A stretch of DNA of 47,073 nucleotides from an uncultured Clostridium sp. (GTDB lineage Bacteria; Bacillota; Clostridia; TANB77; CAG-508). The notes beneath the pieces are model-generated. The model did no database searches. It was not told the DNA's origin and saw only the letters and a list, made by a program, of their open reading frames with translations. Made by a program: the position numbers and the translations under genes. Where the stretch lies: NCBI GenBank assembly GCA_948465565.1, contig CAOJXR010000009.1, forward strand, positions 1 to 47,073. The letters run 5' to 3'. Shown here piece after piece: positions 29,259 through 37,744 of the stretch (its first letter is position 1; the number at the start of each line of letters is the position of its first letter).

Positions 29259-29622
29259 TCCATTCTTTCCACAATTTCCTAGAATACCGATGCCAAAATC
29301 CACAAATACTACTCAAAATGTGAACAATTCCACAAATTCATGTAATACAAGTAGGAATACTAGACCTAACGACTCCACTCATCCACATGATGTAAATTCC
29401 TCTACGCATACAAGTAATGCAAACAACAATGCTGCCCGCAGCTCTAGAACAAGTGTTTATGGATTATATCAGAATTTTTTTAAAAGTCAAGTACCTTTGC
29501 AAAATTATCTAAAAGAAACAGACACACTCATTATTTTAGGTCTTCTTTTCTTACTATACTCACAAGAAACAAAAGATTTTTCCTTAATGTTATGTCTGCT
29601 TCTACTATTATTTGATAATTAG
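29245..29622 (+). CDS. 125-residue membrane-associated small protein, unknown function
   Basis: GTG start at 29245 behind GGGAGG, overlapping the recoded end of the previous gene by 14 bases, so probably translationally coupled to it. N-terminal Pro/Phe-rich segment (FYNPFFPQFPRIPMPK), a Ser/Thr/Asn-rich linker with several His (residues about 18-70), and a hydrophobic C-terminus (TLIILGLLFLLYSQE and LMLCLLLLLF) that looks like two short membrane segments. No family recognised. The pattern is reminiscent of small sporulation membrane proteins of clostridia; that is inference. Confidence 0.65.
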   Translation: MTFYNPFFPQFPRIPMPKSTNTTQNVNNSTNSCNTSRNTRPNDSTHPHDVNSSTHTSNANNNAARSSRTSVYGLYQNFFKSQVPLQNYLKETDTLIILGLLFLLYSQETKDFSLMLCLLLLLFDN

Positions 29623-29645
29623 TTTATCTATATCATCTAGATAAA
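29623..29645. terminator. Weak AT-rich hairpin between convergent genes
   Basis: Eight-bp stem (TTTATCTA with TAGATAAA), 7-base loop, between the stop of the plus-strand small gene and the stop of minC. AT-rich with short T-runs on both sides; it may act weakly in both directions. Confidence 0.35.
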
Positions 29646-29648
29646 TAA

Positions 29649-30263
29649 TTAATTTATTTCAATATTCTCACCATCTAAATAAATAAAAGGTAATTTATAA
29701 TCATTATCAGTAATCTCTTTAACTACATTTGCAATTCTAACTTGAGTTGAATCAATGGCATTAGCTGAAATTATAGCTTTCTTATTTCCATTCGCACCAG
29801 CATGTGCCATACCTCTAATTCTTCCAGTAACAATAATATTTTCTCCTGCAATTACTTCAGCGCCATAATTTAAATCTCCAAGTATAGCAATACTTCCAGA
29901 GAATTCCTCACGTTGTCCAGAGCGCAAATTTCCTCTAATAAATTTTGTCTCAGAGGTTTCTACAGATGCTTCGAATGTTCTTTTAATAGCATGTAATCCT
30001 AAAACCTCACTCGTATCACCAAAAGTTATGTTTGTATCAATCTCAGCTTTTAAAATTGCTCTAACAGCAGTTTGTTCATTCTCCTTTAAAGCTTTCCCAA
30101 CAATATGAATTGGCAATCTCTCTTTTTCATAATACTTTCTAATACGAGGCAATTTGATTTTAAAATCCTCTAAAAGGTCCTCAAACTCAGTTCCTGCATT
30201 AACAGTTATCTTAATTTCATCTTTTGTACTTGAAACTCTTAAACAGCTTTTCATCTTCTTCAA
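29649..30263 (-). CDS. minC: Septum site-determining protein MinC
   Basis: A 204-residue protein, normal length for MinC, which inhibits FtsZ polymerisation away from mid-cell and is usually recruited to the membrane by MinD. The N-terminal domain is followed by the C-terminal beta-helix with the family pattern (REEFSGSIAILGDLNYGAEV, then GRIRGMAHAG). It is the last gene of the radC-mreBCD-mrdA-minC run, 16 bases after mrdA, a common order in Firmicutes. In many relatives minD and minE follow; here the next genes are convergent small genes and the giant surface block, so the partners must lie elsewhere or be missing. Confidence 0.93.
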   Translation of the reverse strand: MKKMKSCLRVSSTKDEIKITVNAGTEFEDLLEDFKIKLPRIRKYYEKERLPIHIVGKALKENEQTAVRAILKAEIDTNITFGDTSEVLGLHAIKRTFEASVETSETKFIRGNLRSGQREEFSGSIAILGDLNYGAEVIAGENIIVTGRIRGMAHAGANGNKKAIISANAIDSTQVRIANVVKEITDNDYKLPFIYLDGENIEIN

Positions 30264-30279
30264 TTCCCTTCTATATAAT

Positions 30280-32391
30280 CTACCTTAAGGCTTCTACCTC
30301 CATAACAGCTGACACATCCTCATTAATCTCCTGAATATTCATACCAAAATATTCAGCAATAATATCTCTAACAGCCTCCGCAACATAAGTTCCGTGAGAA
30401 CCATTTTCAATCATAGCAACAACAGCAATCTCTGGCTCATCAAATGGAGCAAAGCCAACAAACCAAGCATTTACTAAGCTATTCCCATTTGCATCTTCAC
30501 CAGCCTCTGCTGAACCTGTCTTACCTCCAACAGGAATTCCAAATCCCTTGAAAACTTGAACCGCTGTACCTCTACTACGGTCATCAGTAACATCTCTCAT
30601 TCCTTCTAATACAGCATTTAAATTTTCCTCACTAATATTTAAACTATCTACATCATCATCAACTATATTAAATTTTTCCTTCAAATACGCATTTATTTCG
30701 CTGGTAGGAATTTGTTTTCCATCAGCAGCAACGACACTTTTTATTATAGTAGGATTAACAACTTTTCCTCTATTAGCAATCATAGCAATATATTTTGCAA
30801 TCTGAATAGGTGTAAAGTCATTATAACTTTGACCTATAGAAGAACTCAAAAGAGTAACCTCAGGATTCCTATCATCCTTTTCCTCTGATGTCTTAGGTGA
30901 TGATAAAGTACCTGCAATCTCATTAGGAAGCTCTATCCCAGTCTTTCTACCCAATCCAAAATAACTAGCATAACTAGATAACTTATCTAATCCCAGTCTG
31001 CTTCCTGTTTCATAAAAATAATAGTTACATGAACCTGCAATAGCTTGCCCAACATTCAAATATCCATGTCCAATATGATATGTATCATAATACCAACAAT
31101 GTGGATTATTTCCTCTAGGATAAATACCTGTATCATTTATTTTCTCATCTCTAGTAATTACACCTTCTTGCAAACCAGCAATAGCTGAAACCATCTTAAA
31201 TATGGAACCTGGTGCATATGATCCTTGAATAGCTCTATTAGAAAAAACTCTATTGCTAACATATTCATCATACTTAGCTTGTGAAATTCCATTTAAAAAC
31301 TGTTCTGGTTCAAAATCTGGTAAGCTTGTCATCGCAAGGATCTCGCCAGTCTTTACGTTTATTACAACAGCTGACCCACCTGTTACATTATATACTTTTC
31401 CAAACCCACCATTTCTAACTTTTTCAATAGTATTTCTTAAAGCATTCTCTGTAACACTTTGTAAGTTAGCATCAATTGTCAAAACAACATTAGCTCCACC
31501 AATTGCTTCTTTTGTAATATATTCACCTGTAGTAGTTCCATCAACTGTCATATCTATCTGCTTAGTTCCATTCACACCTTTTAAATAATCTTCAAACATC
31601 TTCTCAATACCAGTTTTTCCAATATAATCATCTCTCTCATATCTATCTGAATTAGCCTTATATTCCTCTGCATCAATTCTAGAAATATAACCTAAAATAT
31701 GTGATGCTAAGCTACCTTGAACATATACTCTATTAGATTTAGTTTCTATCGATATTCCAGAAAGCTCATTTTTCCTCTCCTCAAGCTCTCCAATACTATT
31801 TTTTGATACATTTGAAGCCAATTCCAACCCTGTAGTTGAAGAATACCCTTTCTGGTCAATTGTATATCTTAGACCAAGAATCTTTCTAGCTTTTATTATA
31901 TCTGGCTCAGTAATATTATATTCATCTTTCATAACATAAAAAGCCTCTTCTGGACTAGCTTCAGGAGCAATTTTAAATTTAGTTTTCCATTTATTTAATT
32001 GTTCTTCTGAAGAAAAAACATATTGAAATGGCTCTACTGAAATTGGAAAATCATCAATATACTTATCTCCATTCTTCTCTAAAACCTCAGCTAGAACAAG
32101 CATTGAATCATTCATTTCTTGTTCTGAAGCTTTACTCTTAAAAAGTTGAATATTAAATCCCATCTCCGTTTCAGCAAGAACTATACCTGTTCTATCAACT
32201 ATCTTTCCTCTTGCTGCCTTAACTATAGCTTCTTTAGAAAGCTTTGTATTAGATGTTTCTCTATATTCTTTTCCATGAATAATTTGAAGGTTAAAAAGCT
32301 GAATAATCAAAACTATTCCAATAATATATATAATTGTAGTAACCAAATTATATCTGAAATTAGTTTTTTCAGTTTCAGTTTTATTAAACAA
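30280..32391 (-). CDS. mrdA: Penicillin-binding protein 2 (elongasome transpeptidase)
   Basis: A 703-residue class B PBP, which cross-links peptidoglycan during lateral wall growth in the Rod complex with MreB/C/D and RodA. One N-terminal membrane segment (TIIYIIGIVLIIQLFNLQ), a dimerisation domain (KAARGKIVDRTGIVLAE), and a transpeptidase domain with all three motifs: SIFK at about residue 395 (active serine), SCN at about 455, and KTGS at about 623. It starts at 32391, 20 bases after mreD, inside the shape operon. No interruption and no in-frame CGG. Confidence 0.95.
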   Translation of the reverse strand: MFNKTETEKTNFRYNLVTTIIYIIGIVLIIQLFNLQIIHGKEYRETSNTKLSKEAIVKAARGKIVDRTGIVLAETEMGFNIQLFKSKASEQEMNDSMLVLAEVLEKNGDKYIDDFPISVEPFQYVFSSEEQLNKWKTKFKIAPEASPEEAFYVMKDEYNITEPDIIKARKILGLRYTIDQKGYSSTTGLELASNVSKNSIGELEERKNELSGISIETKSNRVYVQGSLASHILGYISRIDAEEYKANSDRYERDDYIGKTGIEKMFEDYLKGVNGTKQIDMTVDGTTTGEYITKEAIGGANVVLTIDANLQSVTENALRNTIEKVRNGGFGKVYNVTGGSAVVINVKTGEILAMTSLPDFEPEQFLNGISQAKYDEYVSNRVFSNRAIQGSYAPGSIFKMVSAIAGLQEGVITRDEKINDTGIYPRGNNPHCWYYDTYHIGHGYLNVGQAIAGSCNYYFYETGSRLGLDKLSSYASYFGLGRKTGIELPNEIAGTLSSPKTSEEKDDRNPEVTLLSSSIGQSYNDFTPIQIAKYIAMIANRGKVVNPTIIKSVVAADGKQIPTSEINAYLKEKFNIVDDDVDSLNISEENLNAVLEGMRDVTDDRSRGTAVQVFKGFGIPVGGKTGSAEAGEDANGNSLVNAWFVGFAPFDEPEIAVVAMIENGSHGTYVAEAVRDIIAEYFGMNIQEINEDVSAVMEVEALR

Positions 32392-32411
32392 AATCTAAGT
32401 CACCCTCTCTC

Positions 32412-32963
32412 TTAAAAATATCTTGTCAAAATATTTTTTTGTTTAAATTGTCTTTCCAGTTTATATCCCAACTTTATAATTGCACCATAAAAAATAATTG
32501 TAAGAATCGCATTATATAGCGTTTCTATAAGCAAAATCCTAATAAATGATTTTAATTCTATAAGACTTTCCAAAATTGCTGCATTCAAAAAATAATTAAC
32601 TATTTCACATACAATTGTCATTCCAACAACCATAATCATGATAGTAATTTTATTATCTTTAGAAAAATTCTTATCAAAATATCCAGCAATAATTGCAACT
32701 ATGCTAAATATAATTGGACTAATACATGTTGCTCTACCAACAATTAAATCTAATGTAATTCCTGTCAATAATGCCATAATAATTGAAAATAAATTATCTG
32801 TAAAAAGTCCCAAAAACAATATAAATATTAGAAAAATATTAGGACTAATACCTGCAATCGTAAACCAACTAAAAAAGTCAGCTTGAACAAAATATAAAAT
32901 TATAAAAACAACATACATTGCAATCCCAATTAAAAATTTTTTCACTACAAACTCACTTTCCAA
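32412..32963 (-). CDS. mreD: Rod shape-determining protein MreD
   Basis: A 183-residue, very hydrophobic protein with about five to six predicted membrane helices (FLIGIAMYVVFIILYFV, FLIFILFLGLFTDNLF and others), matching MreD in size and in its place between mreC and mrdA. MreD is the integral-membrane partner that links cytoplasmic MreB to extracellular MreC and PBP2. It starts five bases after the mreC stop. MreD is poorly conserved in sequence, so the call rests on topology and context. Confidence 0.88.
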   Translation of the reverse strand: MESEFVVKKFLIGIAMYVVFIILYFVQADFFSWFTIAGISPNIFLIFILFLGLFTDNLFSIIMALLTGITLDLIVGRATCISPIIFSIVAIIAGYFDKNFSKDNKITIMIMVVGMTIVCEIVNYFLNAAILESLIELKSFIRILLIETLYNAILTIIFYGAIIKLGYKLERQFKQKNILTRYF

Positions 32964-32968
32964 TTGTT

Positions 32969-33781
32969 TTATTTAATAACTAATACTGTATACAACTTCG
33001 AAAAATCAACTGCCGTCTCTACAATAGCATATCTATCAGTTATATTACTTGTATTAACAACTTGCTTTATTGTTCCAATTGTAATTCCTTTTGGGTAAAT
33101 TCCTCCCAAACCAGAAGTAACAACACTATCACCAACTAACAGTTCAGATGACGTATCAATATATATAGCATTCAAAAACTTATCATTATCAACAGAACCT
33201 CTGCAAATAATACTCTCATCAGAAGTACTAATCATACTACTAACAGAACTTGCACTATCTACAATAACTTGTACTTTAGCAGTATTATCAGTAACAGAAA
33301 CAACATACCCGACTAATCCTTTATCAGCAATAACTGTCATATTCTTTTCAATCCCTTGCTTAGAACCAACATTAATCACAATATTACTACTATAATTACT
33401 TACATCTCTATCAATTACATACGCTGCAACAGTTTCATACTCTTGATATTTCTCTGTAAGGTTAGCATATTCTTGTAGTTTTGCATTTTCTGCTTTTATA
33501 ATCTCAAGTTCTCTAAGTTGCATTTCAAGATCATTATTACGTTGTTTTAATTGTTCATTCTCTGTTTTTAAAGTATTTAAATTTGTAAAAAACTCATTGT
33601 TTCCAGTAACTTTATGTCTAAGAATTGTAAACATATTTTGAATAGGCATAACAATTGATGTCGCAAATCCTTCTGCAAAAGATAAATTATCTCTATTAAT
33701 ATTTGTCAAAATAACAAGTAATATCAATATAACAACTGTAATTATTGTACCTATAGCACCTGAACGTTTATTTTTATACAT
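32969..33781 (-). CDS. mreC: Rod shape-determining protein MreC
   Basis: About 270 residues from the ATG at 33781 (MYKNKRSG), chosen because an AGAGG site precedes it and the N-terminus then fits the family. An upstream in-frame ATG at 33802 is possible. N-terminal membrane anchor (GTIITVVILILLVILTNI), a coiled coil (TLKTENEQLKQRNNDLEMQL), then the two beta-barrel domains of MreC (VGSKQGIEKNMTVIADKGLVG; GGIYPKGITIGTI). The scaffold outside the membrane organises PBP2. It overlaps the 3' end of mreB by eight bases, so coupled translation is likely and depends on correct recoding of mreB. Confidence 0.93.
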   Translation of the reverse strand: MYKNKRSGAIGTIITVVILILLVILTNINRDNLSFAEGFATSIVMPIQNMFTILRHKVTGNNEFFTNLNTLKTENEQLKQRNNDLEMQLRELEIIKAENAKLQEYANLTEKYQEYETVAAYVIDRDVSNYSSNIVINVGSKQGIEKNMTVIADKGLVGYVVSVTDNTAKVQVIVDSASSVSSMISTSDESIICRGSVDNDKFLNAIYIDTSSELLVGDSVVTSGLGGIYPKGITIGTIKQVVNTSNITDRYAIVETAVDFSKLYTVLVIK

Positions 33782-34782
33782 ACTTTTTAAACCTCTCATC
33801 ATCTTCTATAATCTTAATCATCCCCAATATAACACATTCTAATGGTCTTTTTGCCACTCTAACAGGTATTTTAAGATTCTCTTTTAAATACACATCCATT
33901 TTATCTATGCAAGCACCTCCACCAGTAAGAACAATACCATTTTTCTGTATATCTGATACAAGCTCTGGCGGCGTCCTCTCAATAGTATTCTTAATCATTT
34001 GAAGTATTTTATCAAATAATCCTCTCAAAGTATCATATACTTGAAATGCCGTAACATTAGTTGTTTTTGGGAAACCTGTAATTAAGTTTCTTCCCTTTAT
34101 CTCTAACTTCTTTCCAATTACAGGCTTAGTAGAAACAAGTGATAATTTAATTCTTTCCGCTGCATTTTTTCCAATTTCTATATTCATATCTTTTTTTACA
34201 AAATCAATAATTGCTTGGTCAAAGTCATCTCCTGAAACCTTTATTGAATCACTAGTAACAATTTTCCCAAGAGAAATAACAGCCGTCTCTGTAACACCAC
34301 TTCCTAAATCTACAACCATACTAGCCTCTGGAGTATATATATCCAATCCAGCTCCAATTGCAGCAGAAAGAGGTTCCTCAATAAGACATACTCTTCTAAC
34401 ACCAGTATCAGAAACAAGCTTTAAAACAGCTCTTTTCTCTAAATCTGTTATACCAACATGTACATTTATAATTACTTCTGGTTTACCAATATTATATTGC
34501 TTGTCCAATCTCTTTATTATATCACGAGCTATCATTTCAGTTGCCATCAGATTAGCAATACCAGCATGTTTAAGAGGTCTAATTGCAGCTATTTTATCAG
34601 GTGTTTTTCCTATCATATCCTTAGCCTCAGCTCCGTACAGCAAGAACTTCGTTTGTTGACTTCTCTATTGCAATAATTGATGGTTCATTTATAACAATTC
34701 CCTCTGACTTAACAGCCACTAAAATTGACTCTGTTCCCAAATCAATACCTATTCTTTTACCATGTAGTCTCAAAAAACGCAT
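33774..34782 (-). CDS. mreB: Actin-like cell shape protein MreB, with one in-frame CGGA recoding site
   Basis: The MreB start is the ATG at 34782 (MRFLRLHGKRIGIDLG), seven to eight bases after AAAGGA. The frame runs 49 codons to VLAV, meets CGG at 34635-34633, and would stop two codons later (AGC TGA). Skipping the C gives VLAV-G-AEAKDMIGKTPDKI, which matches the conserved MreB sequence around VLAVG-EAK, and continues to the stop at 33776-33774. The joined product is about 335 residues, the usual MreB length. Visible motifs: phosphate loop 1 IGIDLGTES, phosphate loop 2 MVVDLGSGVTE, adenosine motif VLTGGGACI. Without recoding, the cell would make only a 50-residue stub, or a protein lacking phosphate loop 1. 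MreB polymerises under the membrane and guides lateral wall synthesis. It follows radC by 19 bases. Confidence 0.93.
34632..34635 (-). other. In-frame CGGA recoding site 4 (mreB)
   Basis: On the minus strand the frame reads GCT GTA CGG AGC TGA. Skipping C gives GTA (C)GGA GCT GAG GCT. The glycine produced sits at the position of a conserved MreB glycine (VLAVG). A +1 slip of tRNA-Val (GTA to TAC) would not re-pair. Confidence 0.85.
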
Positions 34783-34801
34783 ACTACTGTCCTTTCACTG
34801 T

Positions 34802-35485
34802 TCAAATTTTTACACTCTGATACTCCCCATCACCTATAACAATGTGATCCATCAGTTCTACCCCAAGCATTTCTGCACACTCATTAATTCTTTTAGTAAC
34901 TTCAAAATCTTCTCTACTTGGTGTAGCATTTCCACTCGGATGATTATGAACTAATATAATCTTTCCAGCCCCCATTTTAAGTGGTGTTGAAAAAATATCC
35001 TTAGGCTCAATAACAGCATAATTAGTTCCACCAAGTGAAACATCTTCTATCCTCATTATCTTATTTTTACTATTTAAAATAACAACTTTAACAATTTCCC
35101 TTTTTTCATATCTAAGTTCTTCCATAAATATTTTAGCAACATCTCCTGAAGAACCAACTGTCATCTCATAATTAACAGGTCTAGCAAGTCTTCTAGCAAT
35201 TTCAAAAGCAGCCTTAATTCGAATTGCCTTAACCCTTCCAATTCCTTTTATCTGTCGTAATTCTTCAAGTGAAATACCTTGAAGAAATCTAAACTCATTT
35301 CCTGATAATTCATTATTCAAACATAATACTTGTTGAGCAACCCCAACTGAACTATACTCCTTTGTACCATTTCCTAAAATAATTGCTAAAAGCTCTGAAT
35401 TAGAAAGAGTTTCCTCTCCATAAAGTTCAAGCTTTTCATACGGTCTTTCAGACAATGGTAAATCTTGTACACGCATAGTAGCCAA
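34802..35485 (-). CDS. radC: RadC-family JAB/MPN+ protein
   Basis: A 227-residue protein with N-terminal helix-hairpin-helix character (LRQIKGIGRVKAIRIKAAFE) and a C-terminal JAB1/MPN+ metalloprotease-like domain with the family motif LVHNHPSGNATPS plus a downstream Asp. RadC proteins are conserved beside mreB in many bacteria; their role is still unclear and the early DNA-repair link is doubtful. The start at 35485 (MATMRVQDLP) has a moderate site; an ATG three codons in is an alternative. The gene lies 26 bases after the DUF4321 gene and 19 bases before mreB. Confidence 0.92.
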   Translation of the reverse strand: MATMRVQDLPLSERPYEKLELYGEETLSNSELLAIILGNGTKEYSSVGVAQQVLCLNNELSGNEFRFLQGISLEELRQIKGIGRVKAIRIKAAFEIARRLARPVNYEMTVGSSGDVAKIFMEELRYEKREIVKVVILNSKNKIMRIEDVSLGGTNYAVIEPKDIFSTPLKMGAGKIILVHNHPSGNATPSREDFEVTKRINECAEMLGVELMDHIVIGDGEYQSVKI

Positions 35486-35511
35486 AAATTAATTCCTTTC
35501 TATAGCCCAAA

Positions 35512-35766
35512 TTAAAATTTTCTATATATAATTGCAGCAATTATCATTCCAACAATACTTGCCACTGTGATTTTTATACGTAATTCAAAACTCAATTTTA
35601 AAATACTTAAGTCTAAACCAACTGGTCCACTCGTTCCAAACTCTTCACCATAAGAAAGCCATTGAAGCCAACTAACTTGAGCAGCAAAACTTGCAAGCAA
35701 ACCTCCTATAACAATTCCTGATAATAAAAATATTAAAAGTATCCATATGTTTTTTTCTCTTGCCAT
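35512..35766 (-). CDS. DUF4321-like small membrane protein
   Basis: An 84-residue protein with two predicted membrane helices (IWILLIFLLSGIVIGGLLASF and ITVASIVGMIIAAIIY) joined by a loop containing LSYGEEFGTSGPVGLDLSILKLSF. Size, topology and the GLDLSILKLSFE-type loop match the small DUF4321 proteins often found first in the radC-mre operon of clostridia. The function is unknown. It starts at the ATG at 35766 behind AAAGGGAGAAG and is the first gene after the operon promoter. Confidence 0.75.
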   Translation of the reverse strand: MAREKNIWILLIFLLSGIVIGGLLASFAAQVSWLQWLSYGEEFGTSGPVGLDLSILKLSFELRIKITVASIVGMIIAAIIYRKF

Positions 35767-35822
35767 TTCTAACTTCTCCCTTTCATCTTTTGTTACGGAT
35801 TAACGCATTTCACTATGCAAAT

Positions 35823-35851
35823 ATTATATATTCTAACCCTATTTTTTTCAA
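35823..35851 (-). promoter_or_regulatory. Sigma-A promoter of the radC-mre-mrdA-minC operon
   Basis: On the minus strand, TTGAAA (35851-35846), 17-base spacer, perfect TATAAT (35828-35823). Transcription would start near 35816. The short leader contains TCCGTAAC (35800-35793) and leads to the start codon at 35766. Confidence 0.75.
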
Positions 35852-35889
35852 GGTTTTTTCCTAGTTTTCCAAATTTTTATCATTTCTTT

Positions 35890-36076
35890 TTTTGTAGCTC
35901 CATGATACAATCAAATTAAGTAGATTATTACTAATAAAAAAAGGTGAAAAAGGTTGCTTATATAACAAGGCAAACGAACAAGAAAAACAGAAGCGTACAA
36001 AGGTACATCGAGTATTTTCGAAGTGAAGTTTAACGAAGTTAGATAATTAAAATTTTTCGCCGAAGGAGCAGGTCAT
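35890..36076 (+). promoter_or_regulatory. Leader region of the 36077 gene, possibly structured
   Basis: A 187-base leader precedes the ATG. It is much less AT-biased than its surroundings between about 35960 and 36076 and contains several self-complementary words (GTAC-AAAG-GTAC at about 35996, TCGA pairs at about 36008-36020). It ends in CGCCGAAGGAGCAGG, which also supplies the ribosome binding site. The last phrase recalls the GCCGAAGG-GC part of glycine riboswitches, but the CUCAGG half is missing, so I do not call one. It may be a structured cis-regulatory RNA of unknown class. Confidence 0.35.
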
Positions 36077-36439
36077 ATGCAAGAATACCAATACATATCA
36101 ATTCCAGTATCATACTTAGAAAGCCAAAACATAACTAAAAAATCATTTATGCAAAATTCAGCAGAATCTCAGGATTTTTTAGAAAAAATTTTAGAAAGCT
36201 TGCCATCATACTTTGAACTTAAAAATACTTTTTTAATAAAGTCTTCGTTTATTCTTGCACTTGGTAAAAAATATAACATAACATTTAAAAATGATGAAAA
36301 CTTCAATAGTTTTTGTGATTTTTTAGGCTGTACAAAATTTAAAAATCAAATACATATCAATCAAAACAAAAAGGAAATATCAATAAACAAAGATATTTCC
36401 CCCATTTTTTATAATATTTTAAATGAATTTTTAATATAA
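36077..36439 (+). CDS. 120-residue protein of unknown function
   Basis: ATG at 36077 behind AAGGAG. The product (MQEYQYISIPVSYLE...) has no signal peptide or membrane helix, is rich in Lys, Asn and Phe, and is predicted mixed alpha/beta. No family recognised. The unusual upstream leader suggests regulated expression. It ends three bases from the stop of the convergent M23 gene. Confidence 0.6.
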   Translation: MQEYQYISIPVSYLESQNITKKSFMQNSAESQDFLEKILESLPSYFELKNTFLIKSSFILALGKKYNITFKNDENFNSFCDFLGCTKFKNQIHINQNKKEISINKDISPIFYNILNEFLI

Positions 36440-36442
36440 TAA

Positions 36443-37444
36443 TTAGTACAAGTAATTTTGTGGATTTTGGCAAGTTCCATCTACTCTAACCTCTAAATGC
36501 AAATGAGGTCCAGTAGAATTTCCTGTTGAACCAATAGTAGCAATTGTTTGTCCTTGTGACACATATTGTCCTACTGATACATTTATTGTATTACAATGTC
36601 CATAATATGTCTGTACACCATTTCCATGGTCAATTACAACCAAATTACCATAACCACCTCTACGAGCAGCCCAACTAACCGTTCCAGCAGCTGCAGCACC
36701 TATTGGAGTTCCTTTACTTGTAGCAATGTCTAACCCTGTATGTGTTCCACTACTTCTTCTACCAAATCTAGAAGTAATAGTTCCTGAAACTGGTCTTGTT
36801 AGATTAATTCCTAAAGCAATATTTCCATAAGAAACTGTTTGTGAAAGATTAACTGATCCATATCCAGACGACCTATATGTAGTCGTTTTTTTAGGTTTTT
36901 CTGGTTCAGGTGGTGGTGGCTCAACAAATAAAGCCGCAACAGCAGTATCTACAGTTGAATTGTCAAGCTTATCTGTAGAATATTTAATATTATATGTCAA
37001 AGAATCAACATTCGTACTCTTTTTTTCTTTTAAATCAGCAATTACCTTTTCAGCCTCTTCAAATGTAGAAACATACAACTTCTCTTCACCATTCTGTAAA
37101 ATAGCAAAATTTCTATAATATGGCGTTCCAGAAACAATCACAGCATTAAAGACTTCTTCTTCATTTGGCTGAATATTTCTCTTAGAATAACATTCCTCAT
37201 ACTCTGGCATAACATCTATTTCAAAAAAAGCAATATCATTTCCGTCACCAGTTTTAATAGACTTGTTAATTCGCTCTACTAATTGTTTTTTTGAATCCGT
37301 ATAACCAATTATCTGTCCATTCAAACGAACTGCATACATTGGTCTAAATAAGAAATACATCATACTCAAAATCAAAAAAAGTGCAATTACTAATAATATT
37401 ATCAATTTAAATGATTTTCTTAAATGAATTAAAATAGTTCTCAT
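36443..37444 (-). CDS. Membrane-anchored M23 (LytM-type) peptidoglycan endopeptidase
   Basis: A 333-residue protein. N-terminal membrane helix (LIILLVIALFLILSMMYFLF), an extracellular region of about 150 residues with a Pro-rich hinge (EPPPPEPEKPKK), then a C-terminal M23 domain with the zinc and catalytic residues visible: HTGLDIA (H-x3-D), YYGHC, and HLHLEV (HxH). M23 enzymes cut peptide bridges in peptidoglycan. With the motif set complete it is probably active, although many M23 proteins are regulators. It has its own promoter (37469-37497). The role could be in growth or in sporulation (SpoIIQ-like proteins share this layout); the neighbouring coat genes make the second possible but unproven. 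Confidence 0.9.
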   Translation of the reverse strand: MRTILIHLRKSFKLIILLVIALFLILSMMYFLFRPMYAVRLNGQIIGYTDSKKQLVERINKSIKTGDGNDIAFFEIDVMPEYEECYSKRNIQPNEEEVFNAVIVSGTPYYRNFAILQNGEEKLYVSTFEEAEKVIADLKEKKSTNVDSLTYNIKYSTDKLDNSTVDTAVAALFVEPPPPEPEKPKKTTTYRSSGYGSVNLSQTVSYGNIALGINLTRPVSGTITSRFGRRSSGTHTGLDIATSKGTPIGAAAAGTVSWAARRGGYGNLVVIDHGNGVQTYYGHCNTINVSVGQYVSQGQTIATIGSTGNSTGPHLHLEVRVDGTCQNPQNYLY

Positions 37445-37468
37445 TTAACTTCCTCTCTAACTGCCAAC

Positions 37469-37497
37469 ATTATACCTCATAAAATGTATAATATCAA
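37469..37497 (-). promoter_or_regulatory. Sigma-A promoter of the M23 gene
   Basis: On the minus strand, TTGATA (37497-37492), 17-base spacer, perfect TATAAT (37474-37469), about 25 bases before the start codon at 37444. The leader is very short and carries AGAGAGGAAG as ribosome binding site. Confidence 0.7.
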
Positions 37498-37546
37498 GTC
37501 TTTTTGACAATACTATGAGCAGATTTATTTAAGGAGGATTTTAAAA

Positions 37547-37735
37547 ATGGCAAATTTAACTCAAGTCGAATTACAAAATCTAAGACACTTAATTGGTGCT
37601 CAAGATACAAACTATCAAAAACTTACAAACTATGCCAACACTTGTGTTGATCCACAAATAAAACAACTTTTCACAAAATCAGCGCAAGATAGCTTGAACA
37701 CAAAGCAAAAACTAATGTCATTTTTGACAGAATAG
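37547..37735 (+). CDS. Small spore-coat (CotF-like) helical protein
   Basis: A 62-residue protein starting at 37547 behind AAGGAGG. All-helical, with the pattern LTQVELQNLRHLIGAQDTNY... and a second helix containing QIKQLFTKSAQDSLNTKQKL. It resembles the short ferritin-like helical hairpin of CotF-type coat proteins. It lies nine bases before a second gene of the same type, so the two are an operon and may together make up one four-helix unit. Spore coat location is inferred from the family. Confidence 0.75.
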   Translation: MANLTQVELQNLRHLIGAQDTNYQKLTNYANTCVDPQIKQLFTKSAQDSLNTKQKLMSFLTE

Positions 37736-37744
37736 GAGGAAAAC

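Noticed and set aside
36050..36070. A glycine riboswitch, from GCCGAAGGAGC
   Set aside because: The rest of the conserved core, including the CUCAGG segment, is absent.
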